From Acidobacteriota bacterium (GTDB taxonomy: Bacteria > Acidobacteriota > Thermoanaerobaculia > Multivoradales > J023): a stretch of DNA of 58,602 nucleotides. Shown here piece by piece: positions 31,845 to 41,120 of this stretch (the first letter of the stretch is position 1; each line of letters begins with the position of its first letter). The position numbers and the translations under genes are program-made. The stretch covers positions 1 to 58,602 of the forward strand of contig JAJCXQ010000425.1 in the NCBI GenBank assembly GCA_029263355.1. The letters are read 5' to 3'. Below the pieces are notes generated by a model, which saw nothing but the letters and a program-made list of their open reading frames with translations, was not told where the DNA came from and ran no database searches.

Positions 31845-33547
31845 ACGTCGAGGCCTGGACCTTCGTGATGGTGGGGCTGTCCTTTGCCCTCTACATCGGC
31901 GTCGCAATCTGGGCGCGGGCGCGGTCGACGGGGGAGTTCTATGTCGCTGGCGGGCAGGTACCGCCGTTACTCAACGGTATGGCGACCGCCGCCGATTGGA
32001 TGTCGGCGGCGTCGTTCATCTCGATGGCGGGTTTGATCTCCTTCATGGGACGCGACGGCTCGGTGTATCTCATGGGTTGGACCGGCGGCTACGTGTTGCT
32101 CGCTTTGTTACTCGCGCCCTACCTGCGCAAGTTCGGCAAATACACCGTGCCCGACTTCGTAGGGGATCGTTATTATTCACAGACCGCCCGCTTCGTCGCG
32201 GTCGTCTGCGCCCTCTTCGTCTCCTTCACCTACGTTGCCGGGCAGATGCGTGGGGTTGGTATCGTCTTCTCGCGCTTCCTGGGAGTTGATGTGGCGAAGG
32301 GGGTGCTGATCGGCATGGGTATCGTCTTCTTCTACGCCGTGCTCGGCGGTATGAAAGGCATCACCTACACCCAGGTGGCGCAATACTGTGTTCTGATCTT
32401 CGCCTATCTGGTGCCGGCGGTGTTCATCTCGCTGCTGATGACCGGCAACGTGATTCCGCAGATCGGCTTCGGCGACCAGTTGGCGGACGGCTCCGGCGTG
32501 TATCTGCTCGACAAACTCGACGGGCTGAGCCAGGAGTTTGGCTTCGGTACCTACACCGCGGGCCACAAGTCGACTCTCGATGTGTTTTTTATCACTGCCG
32601 CGCTCATGGTCGGCACCGCGGGTCTGCCGCATGTGATCGTCCGCTTTTACACCGTGCCGCGGGTCGCGGCCGCTCGCAGCTCCGCTGGTTGGGCGTTGTT
32701 GTTCATCGCTCTGCTTTACACCACTGCGCCGACAGTGGCCGCCTTCGCCCGCACCAACTTGCTGACAACAGTGTCCGACCTGCCCTACAGCGAGGTTCCG
32801 ACTTGGTTCAGCAATTGGGAGGAGACTGGCCTCATTCGCTTCGAAGACAAGAATGGCGACGGCAAGATCCAATACCGCGGACCGGCGTCGGACATCCCCA
32901 ACGAGTTGGTGATCGATCGCGACATCATGGTGTTGGCCAACCCCGAGATCGCCCGTCTGCCGAATTGGGTGGTGGGGCTGGTGGCTGCTGGTGGTCTGGC
33001 CGCGGCGTTGTCGACCGCTGCGGGACTGTTACTCGTGATCTCGACCTCAGTCGCCCACGACCTACTCAAGAGGGGGCTGCTGCCGAACATCAGCGAGAAG
33101 AGAGAGTTGATTGCGGCGCGGGTGGCGGCCGGCCTAGCGGTGGTGGTCGCCGGTTATTTCGGCATCAACCCACCCGGTTTCGTCGCCCAAGTTGTCGCTT
33201 TTGCGTTTGGCTTGGCGGCAGCGTCGTTTTTTCCTGCCATCATCCTCGGTATCTTTTCCAAACGCATGAATCGCGAGGGAGCGGTTACCGGCATGGTTGC
33301 CGGTATTACGTTTACCGCCAGCTACATCATCTACTTCAAGTTTCTGCGGCCCGAGCTCAATACCGCCGAACATTGGTGGTGGGGGATCTCGCCGGAAGGC
33401 ATCGGCACCCTCGGTATGTTGCTCAACTTTGTGTTGGCGATAGTGATCTCGCGGTTGACGGCGGCGCCGCCCATCGAGATCCAGCAGCTGGTGGAGCGCA
33501 TCCGGGTGCCGCGGGGGGCCGGCGAGGCGCATGATATTGCGGTGTAG
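31841..33547 (+). CDS. Sodium:solute symporter (acetate/monocarboxylate permease type)
   Basis: A 568-residue membrane transporter of the SSS family with about 13 helices, of the subtype that pairs with DUF4212. The segments ATAADWMSAASFISMAGLI, GWTGGYVLLALLLAPYLRKFGKYTVPDFVGDRYY and LPHVIVRFYTVPRVAAARSS are typical. Between two later helices (around residue 335-350) the sequence FEDKNGDGKIQY looks like an EF-hand calcium loop, which is unusual for a transporter. The likely substrate is acetate or another small carboxylate. The stop region is duplicated (19-bp tandem, 33536-33573). Confidence 0.92.
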   Translation: MNVEAWTFVMVGLSFALYIGVAIWARARSTGEFYVAGGQVPPLLNGMATAADWMSAASFISMAGLISFMGRDGSVYLMGWTGGYVLLALLLAPYLRKFGKYTVPDFVGDRYYSQTARFVAVVCALFVSFTYVAGQMRGVGIVFSRFLGVDVAKGVLIGMGIVFFYAVLGGMKGITYTQVAQYCVLIFAYLVPAVFISLLMTGNVIPQIGFGDQLADGSGVYLLDKLDGLSQEFGFGTYTAGHKSTLDVFFITAALMVGTAGLPHVIVRFYTVPRVAAARSSAGWALLFIALLYTTAPTVAAFARTNLLTTVSDLPYSEVPTWFSNWEETGLIRFEDKNGDGKIQYRGPASDIPNELVIDRDIMVLANPEIARLPNWVVGLVAAGGLAAALSTAAGLLLVISTSVAHDLLKRGLLPNISEKRELIAARVAAGLAVVVAGYFGINPPGFVAQVVAFAFGLAAASFFPAIILGIFSKRMNREGAVTGMVAGITFTASYIIYFKFLRPELNTAEHWWWGISPEGIGTLGMLLNFVLAIVISRLTAAPPIEIQQLVERIRVPRGAGEAHDIAV

Positions 33548-33573
33548 CGAAGGAATTGCGGTTTAGCGAAGGA
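33536..33573 (+). repeat. 19-bp tandem duplication across a stop codon
   Basis: ATTGCGGTGTAGCGAAGGA (33536-33554) is followed directly by a copy with one change (33555-33573). The first copy contains the symporter TAG. Confidence 0.85.
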
Positions 33574-33575
33574 CT

Positions 33576-34598
33576 CTAGTCCCGCAGCGCCAGAACGCGA
33601 CTAGCGAGCGCTTGGCCGCTCAGGAAGGCGCCCTCGACCCGTGAGCCGGAGCACCAGTCGCCGCAGACGCCGATCCGCAGGCCGGCGTCCCACAGGCAGC
33701 CGGTGTCCAGAGGATTCTCGGCGATCGAATATCTCCAGCGGTGGGTGCGGGCGAAGAGCGGGACCCGGGGCTCGCGGCCGGTGGCGGCGAAGAAGGCGGT
33801 GAGGAGCGCGTCGCCGACGTCTTCGTCGTGGTCCTCCAGGTGCCGGGTCGACCACTCGGGCGAGCCATGGAGCACCCAGCATTCAGCCTTCGGTCGGCCC
33901 GGCTTGGAGCCGTTGCGGGCGATCCACGACAGTGGAGAGCTCTCGACGAAGGCACCGTCGAACGATAGCTCGAGGGCCTGGTCGAAGACCACCATCATCG
34001 CCCAGCAGGGACGCAAGGTGACGGCGGCGGCACGCGCCCCGAGGTCCGGGGCGCCGGCCAGTAGCGGCTCGGCCTGGGCCGGCGGGGTCGATACGACAAC
34101 GGCGCCGAAGTCGCCGAGAGCGCCGCCGTCGGTGCTCGCCAGACGCCAACGCTCGTCGTGCCGTTCGATCGTCGCGACTCGGGTTCCATAGGCGATGTCC
34201 AAGTCGAGGGTGAGGTGGCGCGCGATGGCGCTCATCCCTGGTACCCCAACGAAGCGCACCGGGCCCCCCTCCTTGAACGTCACTCGGCCGCGGTCGACGA
34301 CAGCGATCCGGCCGTCCCAGCGCGCGGCCACGCCATCGCCTACCCAGGACTCGACGTAGCGTCGGAATCGCGGGTCGCGGGCAGTGAAGTACTGAGCTCC
34401 GTGGTCGAAGCTGAGGGGTTCCGTTTGGCCTTGAATGCCGTGCGGTCTGTCGTGGCGCCGCGTCGACGCCCTACCACCCGGGCCGCGAGCCTTGTCGAAC
34501 ACCGTCACTTCGAGATTGCAGGCCCGGAGGCTATGAGCGACGGTGAGCCCCGAGATGCCGGCGCCGACGACGGCAACCGTGAAATCGGGGTTTGTCAC
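33576..34598 (-). CDS. Renalase-like FAD-dependent oxidoreductase
   Basis: A 340-residue flavoprotein with an N-terminal dinucleotide fold (VAVVGAGISGLTVAHSLRACNLEVTVFDKARGPGGRAS), SFDHGAQYFTARDPRF and the C-terminal GVCGDWCSGSRVEGAFLSGQALA. This is the bacterial renalase / amine-oxidase-like group; bacterial members oxidise dihydro-NAD(P) isomers, others are unassigned. The start is GTG 34598, whose GTGA overlaps the stop of the upstream 57-codon gene, so the two are probably co-translated. Confidence 0.87.
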   Translation of the reverse strand: MTNPDFTVAVVGAGISGLTVAHSLRACNLEVTVFDKARGPGGRASTRRHDRPHGIQGQTEPLSFDHGAQYFTARDPRFRRYVESWVGDGVAARWDGRIAVVDRGRVTFKEGGPVRFVGVPGMSAIARHLTLDLDIAYGTRVATIERHDERWRLASTDGGALGDFGAVVVSTPPAQAEPLLAGAPDLGARAAAVTLRPCWAMMVVFDQALELSFDGAFVESSPLSWIARNGSKPGRPKAECWVLHGSPEWSTRHLEDHDEDVGDALLTAFFAATGREPRVPLFARTHRWRYSIAENPLDTGCLWDAGLRIGVCGDWCSGSRVEGAFLSGQALASRVLALRD

Positions 34599-34768
34599 GA
34601 GCCTTGCTTGGCTGCGTCGAGCTGCCGGCCGATCTCTTCCGCTTCGGCGGTCAAGGTGGCGAACAGCGGGATTTTGCCCGCACGCTGCGCGTCTCTTGCC
34701 TCCTCGAGCTTGAGTGCGTATTGCTTTTCGAGCTTCTTCGTTGGGTTGGTCTGAAACAGCTTGAACAT
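34595..34768 (-). CDS. Small Lacal_2735/DUF6435-type protein
   Basis: A 57-residue protein, MFKLFQTNPTKKLEKQYALK onward, ending AEAEEIGRQLDAAKQGS. It matches a small conserved family with the pattern F..F..(D/N)P.KKLEKQY...LEEA...Q..GKI..F..L.AEAEEI. The function is unknown. GGAG precedes ATG 34768. The stop overlaps the GTG start of the renalase-like gene, so it is the first gene of a two-gene operon. Confidence 0.8.
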   Translation of the reverse strand: MFKLFQTNPTKKLEKQYALKLEEARDAQRAGKIPLFATLTAEAEEIGRQLDAAKQGS

Positions 34769-35062
34769 CTCGGTCTCCGGAATGAAGATGAGTTGAGTCG
34801 TCATAGATCTCATGGGTATTTTCGCGAGATTTGGAGGAAGAGATTCATCGGTCTGGTGAGCGCTGTCTTCGCTGGGGGTGCGAGAGTGGTTCAAGGCACG
34901 TTTGCGGTGGGACACCGGCGCAGTGGGACACCGGCGCCGTGGGGCTTCATGGGCTGCCTCGAGCAGCCGAGCCGAGGCCGAGCAGAGAGTGCCGAGCAGA
35001 GAGTTGTGCCATGCGCGTCTTGGCATGGTCAAGCGGGGAGATAGTTGTGGTATACATATGAT

Positions 35063-35317
35063 ATGGCGCATCGAACAACACTACTTCTTGACGAAGAAAC
35101 GAGGCAGGCTGCCCGCCACTTGGCGCAGCGATACGATTGTTCTGCTTCTGAAGCGATCCGCCGAGCAGTGATTCGACATCACGATACTGTGTTCGGAGTT
35201 CCGGAGAGCCGAAGACGAGAACGCAGAAGCGTCTTGGAGAGCCTCTTCAGGCTGTTCGATGGGAACGATGCCGAAGGAGAGATTCAGCGCCTCAAAGAAG
35301 AAGATGAAGGCTTCTGA
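35063..35317 (+). CDS. vapB: VapB-like antitoxin
   Basis: An 84-residue protein with an N-terminal ribbon-helix-helix-like segment (RTTLLLDEETRQAARHLAQRYDCSASEAIRRAVIRH) and an Arg/Glu-rich C-terminus that would wrap the toxin. It should bind the PIN toxin encoded next and autorepress. ATG 35063 is typical for the motif, but GGGAG at 35036 lies closer to a TTG at 35045, which would add six residues. An AT-rich TATACATATGATATG stretch covers the start and could be promoter or operator. The stop shares one base with the toxin ATG. Confidence 0.85.
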   Translation: MAHRTTLLLDEETRQAARHLAQRYDCSASEAIRRAVIRHHDTVFGVPESRRRERRSVLESLFRLFDGNDAEGEIQRLKEEDEGF

Positions 35318-35703
35318 TGAGGGTTCATTTCGACACCGATTTCCTAGTCTTCGCGCTTTCCAAAACCGGACGGGAGCGACGGCGGCTGGTTGAGTTGGCC
35401 GAGTCAGACTCTGAAATTCAGATGAGCTCTGTCGCTTGGTATGAATTTTCCCGCGGGCCCAGAACTCCGGAGCAGTTGGCAGTTGCCCGCTCGCTCTTTT
35501 CTGGTGATGGTGTGATCCCTTTTTCTGAGGAACTAGCGTCAGAGGCAGCCGATGTGTTCAGGCGGTTGGGCTCACCTCGCAAGCGCGCCGCCGATATAGC
35601 TATTGGTGTGACCGCAGCAACCATGGGTGCTCGGCTACTGACTCGCAACGGTAGAGACTTCGTCGGGATACCGAATCTAGTCATCGAGCCACTGGCGAGC
35701 TAA
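35317..35703 (+). CDS. vapC: VapC-like PIN-domain toxin
   Basis: A 128-residue PIN-domain ribonuclease. The acidic metal-binding residues are in place: FDTDFLVFAL near the N-terminus, Glu in SSVAWYEFSRGP, Asp in KRAADIAIGVTAA and Asp in LLTRNGRDF. Such toxins cleave tRNA or rRNA when the antitoxin is lost. The ATG overlaps the antitoxin stop (TGATG), a typical type II toxin-antitoxin layout. Confidence 0.9.
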   Translation: MRVHFDTDFLVFALSKTGRERRRLVELAESDSEIQMSSVAWYEFSRGPRTPEQLAVARSLFSGDGVIPFSEELASEAADVFRRLGSPRKRAADIAIGVTAATMGARLLTRNGRDFVGIPNLVIEPLAS

Positions 35704-36013
35704 TGCCTGAAACACGCGGCTGATCGAAGTAGAGAAGCGGCGGGTACCCTGCGTCAGGAGGACCTGGGTCACATGACGTTCACCTTGGTCGCGCCGTTTT
35801 GCCTCGAGCGCAGCCTCTGTCGCTTTCTCTCTCGCTGAGAAGCGGATGTCAGGTACTCCCCCCGGGTGCCATGCAGGTTTTCGGTGAGGTGATGCACGTC
35901 TTCGTTGTAGGAGACCTTCGGATCTTGGAAGACAACCGGTTGGTTTAGCCCGTGTTATAGAATCTCTGCTAGTTTCAACCTGTAGTGTAGGTAGTTTCCC
36001 GAAGTACTCGCTC
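35704..36013. other. Intergenic region between the toxin-antitoxin pair and the ABC permease
   Basis: 310 bp. No credible gene, hairpin terminator or repeat was seen. It should contain the promoter for the permease. Confidence 0.4.
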
Positions 36014-38401
36014 ATGAGTCGATTGCTCCATCGAGACCTTCGCGACGCATTGCGTGCTATCGGTCGTCGGCCGCTCGCCGCCGCGACCCTTGTTGTCACT
36101 CTTGCCCTTGGTATGGGCGCCACCCTGGCGCTCGCTAGCTTGGTAGATGCCGTGCTGCTGGCTCCCTTTCCGACTCCCGACCCCGAGCGTTTGCTCTACG
36201 TGGTCTCCACTCGTACTGGTCAGGGTGGACATTATGGGGTGGCTTATCACAACTACATGGGGTGGCGGCAGGCTGATGCCTTCGCCGCCATGACCGCTTT
36301 CAAGGGTCGGATGGCGACACTCAACGAGGCCGGTAGCGGCGAGCGGATCGCCATCACCACGGTGGCGCCAAGCTACTTCGCCACCCTCGAGGTCGAGCCC
36401 ACGCTCGGGCGCCGCTTCACCGCCGAAGACCTCCGCGCCCGCCAACAGCTGGCGATCCTCAGCCACGGTCTCTGGCAGCGCCGCTTTGGTGGTGCGGAAG
36501 ACGTTCTCGGTGCGCAGCTCGACCTCGATGGTGAACTGCACACGGTGATCGGTGTGATGCCGGCTGGTCGCGAAACCCACTTTCTGGGTTACCGTGATTT
36601 ATGGACCTTGCTCGAGGTCGACGAGGCGGAGGCTTTGCGTCAGCCACTGCGGGGCTTTTCTGTGCTCGGGCGGCTGCGCGACGACGTCGACGAGGCGACC
36701 GCAGATCGCCAGGTGCAGGCGATCGCAGCCCGGCTTGCCGCCGACTCGCCGACCACCAACGAAGGCTGGACCGCCGAGATGCATCCGGTGCGCTGGTGGA
36801 TCTTGGACGACATCGAACGGCCCCTGTGGGTGGCTTTTGCGGTCAGTCTGTTGGTGTTGCTGACGGCGTGCGGTACGGCGACCAATCTGATGCTGGCGGA
36901 GGTTGCAGCGCGACGCCGGTCCGCCGCAGTGCGCCGCGCCCTCGGTGCCAGGACCTGGTGGCTGGCTCGCAGCTTCCTGGTGGAGAGCCTGGTGTTGGCC
37001 ACTGCTGGCGGAGCTCTCGGTCTGCTGTTCGCCCACTTCGCCCTGGGGGTGGCTTCGGCGCTCCTCGCCGACCATCTGCCGCGGGCGAGCGACGTTGGCG
37101 TCGACTTGCGGACGCTGGGGGCGGCCTGCTTGGCGGTGCTGGTCGCCGCGGTCGTCAGCGGGTTTGCGCCGGCCTTTACCTTGGCGCGAACCTCCGTCGA
37201 AGCGCTGCGTGGACGCGGCTCGGAAGATCGCGGTGGTCGCCGTCTGCGCCGATTGTTGGTGGCCGCCGAAGCGGCCCTCGCCGTTGTCGCGGTGGTTGGC
37301 GCGGCGCTCTGCCTGCAGACCGTGAACCACCTACAGCACATTCGTCCCGGTTTTGAGCCCCAGGGGCTGCTGACTGCGCGGCTCGAATTACCGGAAGGTG
37401 ACGAAGGGTCGCGTCAACCGATGATGGAGGAGCTACTGACGCGGCTCGAGGCGCTACCCGGCGTCGTCCGCGCTGGCGCTTCGGGTTTTGGCCTGCCGCT
37501 GGTCGACAACGATGGCAACTTCGAGCTTTACGTCGAAGATCGTGACAAGGCCGCCCGGCCAGATGTAGTGGTGGATGCCCGAGCGGTCTCCGCCGGCTTC
37601 CGCGAGGCGATGGCGATCCCGCTGGTCGCCGGCCGCTTCTTCGACCCCGGGGAAGGCTGGGAGACGGCCAACGCGGTTGTGATCAACGAGACGATGGCGC
37701 GGCGTTATTGGCCTCACCGCGACCCGATCGGGCGCTGGGTCGAGTGGCAAACCGGTGATCGCGGTACGGTGGTTGGGGTGGTAGGTGACGTCCGCAGCGC
37801 GAGCCTCACCCGTGAGGTGAAGCCCGAAGTTTACATCGCCTGGGGACGCCCCAAGCGCAGTCAGGCGCTGGTGATCCGCGGCTTGGGTTCCGATCCCTTG
37901 AGCCTGGTCGACAGTGTCCGCGCTACCGTCGCCGCGACCATACCGGGAACCGCGATCCACGGCGTTGCGACCGGCGAGGAGCTGGTCCGAGATTCCTACG
38001 GTGACCGGCGCGTATGGTCGTGGCTACTCAGCGTCTTCGCCGTCCTGGTGGTGATCCTCGGCGCCGTCGGGCTTTATGGTGTGGTCGCCCACTGGGTGGC
38101 AGGCCGTGAACGCGAGATCGGCGTCCGCATGGCGCTGGGCGCCTTACCCGCTGCCGTCGTTCGGAAGGTTTTGGCGCAAGGCATGGGTCCAGTTGCGGCA
38201 GGGGTTGGGCTAGGGATTGTCGCCGCCCTGGTCCTGGTCCGCCACTTGGAGAGCCAGCTTTACGGTGTTGCGTCGCGCGATCCGATCACCCTGGTCGGCG
38301 CCGCCTTCGCGGTGGCGTTCAGCGCGGTTTTGATTTGCGCTCTGCCAGCCCGGCGGGCAGCGCGGGTGGATCCATCGGTCGCTGTGCGCGACGAGAGATG
38401 A
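36014..38401 (+). CDS. MacB/FtsX-type ABC permease (acidobacterial orphan-permease type)
   Basis: A 795-residue permease made of two tandem MacB_PCD-plus-FtsX units. The opening RDLRDALRAIGRRPLAAATLVVTLALGMGATLALASLVDAVLLAPF, the periplasmic domain (APSYFATLEVEPTLGRRFTAED), the central membrane block near residues 275-395, a second periplasmic domain (AISAGF/ VAGRFFDPGE region) and the C-terminal helices ending in ALPARRAARVDPSVAVRDE match the duplicated orphan permeases abundant in Acidobacteria. No ABC ATPase gene is next to it, as usual for the group. Its role (efflux, lipoprotein or signal handling) is unknown. Confidence 0.9.
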   Translation: MSRLLHRDLRDALRAIGRRPLAAATLVVTLALGMGATLALASLVDAVLLAPFPTPDPERLLYVVSTRTGQGGHYGVAYHNYMGWRQADAFAAMTAFKGRMATLNEAGSGERIAITTVAPSYFATLEVEPTLGRRFTAEDLRARQQLAILSHGLWQRRFGGAEDVLGAQLDLDGELHTVIGVMPAGRETHFLGYRDLWTLLEVDEAEALRQPLRGFSVLGRLRDDVDEATADRQVQAIAARLAADSPTTNEGWTAEMHPVRWWILDDIERPLWVAFAVSLLVLLTACGTATNLMLAEVAARRRSAAVRRALGARTWWLARSFLVESLVLATAGGALGLLFAHFALGVASALLADHLPRASDVGVDLRTLGAACLAVLVAAVVSGFAPAFTLARTSVEALRGRGSEDRGGRRLRRLLVAAEAALAVVAVVGAALCLQTVNHLQHIRPGFEPQGLLTARLELPEGDEGSRQPMMEELLTRLEALPGVVRAGASGFGLPLVDNDGNFELYVEDRDKAARPDVVVDARAVSAGFREAMAIPLVAGRFFDPGEGWETANAVVINETMARRYWPHRDPIGRWVEWQTGDRGTVVGVVGDVRSASLTREVKPEVYIAWGRPKRSQALVIRGLGSDPLSLVDSVRATVAATIPGTAIHGVATGEELVRDSYGDRRVWSWLLSVFAVLVVILGAVGLYGVVAHWVAGREREIGVRMALGALPAAVVRKVLAQGMGPVAAGVGLGIVAALVLVRHLESQLYGVASRDPITLVGAAFAVAFSAVLICALPARRAARVDPSVAVRDER

Positions 38402-38408
38402 GTGGTGT

Positions 38409-38702
38409 GGTCAACTTGGAGGACAACGCTACTGGATCGCTCGCTACCCGGTGACCAACTTGCAATATGCGAGCTTCATCGAAGCCGGCGGCTACTTGCG
38501 GCGAGAGTTTTGGAGTCCTGAAGGGTGGCAGTGGCGCGAGACGAAGAATCGAAATGCGCCCCAGCCATTAAGGAACGACTTCGAGAATCCGATCTTTCCC
38601 CGAGTCGGCGTTAAGCCAAGCGGCGAGCCTGTCTTGGTGATGCAGAGCCAACTGGGCGTCAGAGCTGGACCAGGACTCAGGCTTACTCGCGAGGAATCCT
38701 GA
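38409..38702 (+). pseudogene. Remnant of a formylglycine-generating-enzyme (SUMF1) family gene
   Basis: The frame reading YWIARYPVTNLQYASFIEAG followed by GYLRREFWSPEGWQWRE is a clear match to the N-terminal part of the FGE-sulfatase domain. There is no start before it other than GTG 38451 inside the motif; the frame runs up into the end of the permease gene, and the expected VVGVSWYEA region breaks down after FPRVGV. The 3' end overlaps the convergent metallophosphoesterase. It looks like a piece left by deletion. Full-length members modify sulfatases or iron-type oxygenase targets. Confidence 0.7.
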
Positions 38703-39951
38703 TGCTGGATTCTCCGCCTGGGCTACATCGCAAGGTGAGCACCATGACCTCGGGGAAAACTCCGATGCGAAAGGGGATACCCCAGAAGTTGGTGCCGGGG
38801 TGAATGTAAAGCAGGGAGCGACCCTGCTGGTGGGATCCCATCGCCAACTTCAGAAACGGTGACGCCATGCTCCAACCCCGGGACGGAATCGCAAATTGGC
38901 CGTAATGGGTGTGGCCACTGAGGGTGAGGTCGACGCCGCGCTCGGCGAGGGCAGGCCATAGAACGGGATTGTGAGCCAAGGCGAGGATCGGTTCGCCTTC
39001 TGGGATACCGGCGAGGGTCAGATCGATGTCGGGAGCGGCGCCTTGTCCGCCTCCCCGAGGCCAACTCTTGCCGGCGGGATCTCCGGTGCCGGCGATCCAG
39101 AGTTGCTGGCCGCTGCGCTCCACGGCGACGGATTCGTTTACTAAGACGACAAACCCAGCCTCGGAGAGGCCGCGATGGACACCGTCCCAGCCGGCGTAGA
39201 CATCGTGGTTACCAGCGATGGCGAAAATTCCCAAGGGGGCCTGCAGGTCGCCGAAGGCGGCGTTGAAAAATTTGACGTCATAGGCGAAGTCATCCACCTG
39301 ATCTCCGGTGATGACGATGAGGTCAGGGCTCGCCTGTTCTACCGCCCGGGCAATCCGCTGCAAGAAGCGGCGCGAGGTCTGCGGGCCGACGTGTAGATCG
39401 GAAATCTGCACGACACGCAAGCCGTCGAAGGCTGCCGGCAGCCGTGGCATGTGAACTTCCAGCCGCTTGACGGACAGCCGGTGGGTTCCCACCCAACCGA
39501 CCAACGCGGTGATGACTGCCAGAGTTGCACTCACCGCCAGGGCCCAGCGTCCACCGGCTCCCAGTGCCCCAAAGGGCAGACCCACAAGTGCGCCGAGCAG
39601 GGTAGCGATGGCGAGCAGCGGCATGAAAAGCAGGGCGTACCAGAACGGCCGCAGCACCAGGAGTCGGGTGATGGCTGAAGGATAAGAGGCGCCCTGGAAG
39701 CCGCGGATCAGCGCCCAAACAGGAATCACGCCCACGATGAACCCCGCGGCGACGGCGAGCCACCCGCCCGGCAACAGCGGCCGGAGCCAGGCGCCAACGA
39801 TGAGCCAAGAGCCACCCAACCAGGCTGCGAAGAAGGTGATGATGGGTCGCAAAGAGAGCGAGCCTGCCTTGTTTTCATTGGATTCTTGCAGTGGTCCGAC
39901 CTCCGGTCGCCGAGGTTGAGGCGAAGCTCCCAAGAGCTCCCTTCGTTTCAA
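38683..39951 (-). CDS. Membrane-anchored metallophosphoesterase (YkuE-like)
   Basis: A 422-residue calcineurin-like phosphoesterase. N-terminal membrane segments (about residues 35-150) are followed by the five metal motifs: QISDLHVG, TGDQVDD, AGNHD, LAHNP and SGHTHYGQ. The C-terminal GTNFWGIPFRIGVFPEVMVLTL is typical of the YkuE group. Substrate unknown; some relatives act on UDP-diacylglucosamine or other envelope phosphodiesters. The apparent start is TTG 39951 with GGAG only 2 nt away; TTG 39933 with GGGAG is an alternative, and there is no ATG before the membrane part, so the start is uncertain. Confidence 0.85.
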   Translation of the reverse strand: MKRRELLGASPQPRRPEVGPLQESNENKAGSLSLRPIITFFAAWLGGSWLIVGAWLRPLLPGGWLAVAAGFIVGVIPVWALIRGFQGASYPSAITRLLVLRPFWYALLFMPLLAIATLLGALVGLPFGALGAGGRWALAVSATLAVITALVGWVGTHRLSVKRLEVHMPRLPAAFDGLRVVQISDLHVGPQTSRRFLQRIARAVEQASPDLIVITGDQVDDFAYDVKFFNAAFGDLQAPLGIFAIAGNHDVYAGWDGVHRGLSEAGFVVLVNESVAVERSGQQLWIAGTGDPAGKSWPRGGGQGAAPDIDLTLAGIPEGEPILALAHNPVLWPALAERGVDLTLSGHTHYGQFAIPSRGWSMASPFLKLAMGSHQQGRSLLYIHPGTNFWGIPFRIGVFPEVMVLTLRCSPGGESSIRIPRE

Positions 39952-40098
39952 GGCTCCATCTGAAAGCTGAGTATGTCGCGAAACTCTTGGCGGGTTCTCG
40001 CATTCGATGCCGTATCTCGAACAGAAGGCGGCGGACCAACCCAGGCTGCTAGGCTCAGCGACGATAACTCCTCATCGTCCAACAGGAGAGCGGGTACC

Positions 40099-41070
40099 AT
40101 GAAGACGATCTCGATCGCACTCGTCACTCTGCTGTTCGCCCTATCGCCCCTGGGTGCGGCCGACGGTGACCTACTCGCCCACGAACCCGTGGCGCTCGAG
40201 GCCAGTGGTCTGCTCGAAGGGGTCGACGAGGCTCGCCGTGACCGACTCCGCGGGTTGTTGGGAGAGCTCGGCGAGACCATCGAGCTTTCCCGCATCACCT
40301 ACGAGAGCGGTGGACTGAAAGTTCGCGGTTATATTGCTGTTCCAAAGTCGGGTGAGAAGCTTCCCTGCGTGATCTACAACCGCGGCGGCAACCGAGAGTT
40401 TGGAGCGTTGACCGACCTGCGCGCAGCGGTGCTGCTCGGAAAGCTTGCTCGCCGCGGTTACGTCGTCGTCGCCAGCCAATATCGCGGAAACGGCGGCGGC
40501 GAAGGTCGGGAGGAATTTGGCGGCGCCGAAGTTCAAGACGTTCTCAGCCTGATTCCACTGCTCGAAGGACTCCCGCGAGCTGACGCGACGCGCATCGGCA
40601 TGTACGGTTGGTCGCGGGGTGGGATGATGACCTATCTCGCCCTCGCCCGGACCGACCGTCTCCGCGCGGCGATCATTGGAGCTGGCGTCTCGGACAGCTT
40701 CGCTTCGGTCGCGAAGCGGCCCAAGATGGAAGAGCATGTCTATTCCGAGCTCGTCCCGAACTGGAACGAGAACCGCGAGCAGGCCCTGGCCGTCCGCTCG
40801 GCAATCCGTTGGCCAGAGAAGCTGCACCGAGAGACGCCGATTCTGATCCTCCACGGCACCAGCGACTGGCGCGTGCACCCGTCACAGTCGCTTCGCATGG
40901 CCGAAGCTCTGTTGGAGATCCAACATCCATTCCGGCTGATGATCTTCGAAGGCGGCGATCACGGCTTGTCCGAATTCCGCGCGGAAGTTGATGACGCCGC
41001 CGGCGCTTGGCTCGACCGTTATGTCCGTGATGGCAAGACGTGGCCAAGCCTCGAACCGCACGGTAGGTGA
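40099..41070 (+). CDS. Exported alpha/beta hydrolase (prolyl-oligopeptidase/dienelactone hydrolase-like)
   Basis: A 323-residue serine hydrolase with a signal peptide (ISIALVTLLFALSPLGAA). The nucleophile elbow is GWSRGG, the catalytic Asp is in HGTSDWRVHPSQS and the His in GGDHGLSE, giving a complete triad. The fold resembles S9 peptidases without a propeller. AGGAG at 40084 precedes ATG 40099. The natural substrate is not predictable; a peptidase or esterase acting outside the cytoplasm is likely. Confidence 0.87.
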   Translation: MKTISIALVTLLFALSPLGAADGDLLAHEPVALEASGLLEGVDEARRDRLRGLLGELGETIELSRITYESGGLKVRGYIAVPKSGEKLPCVIYNRGGNREFGALTDLRAAVLLGKLARRGYVVVASQYRGNGGGEGREEFGGAEVQDVLSLIPLLEGLPRADATRIGMYGWSRGGMMTYLALARTDRLRAAIIGAGVSDSFASVAKRPKMEEHVYSELVPNWNENREQALAVRSAIRWPEKLHRETPILILHGTSDWRVHPSQSLRMAEALLEIQHPFRLMIFEGGDHGLSEFRAEVDDAAGAWLDRYVRDGKTWPSLEPHGR

Positions 41071-41120
41071 GTTTTCGGTTGCTTTGCAGGCACGGCGCTC
41101 GCGTATGGGCAGCTCTCGGG

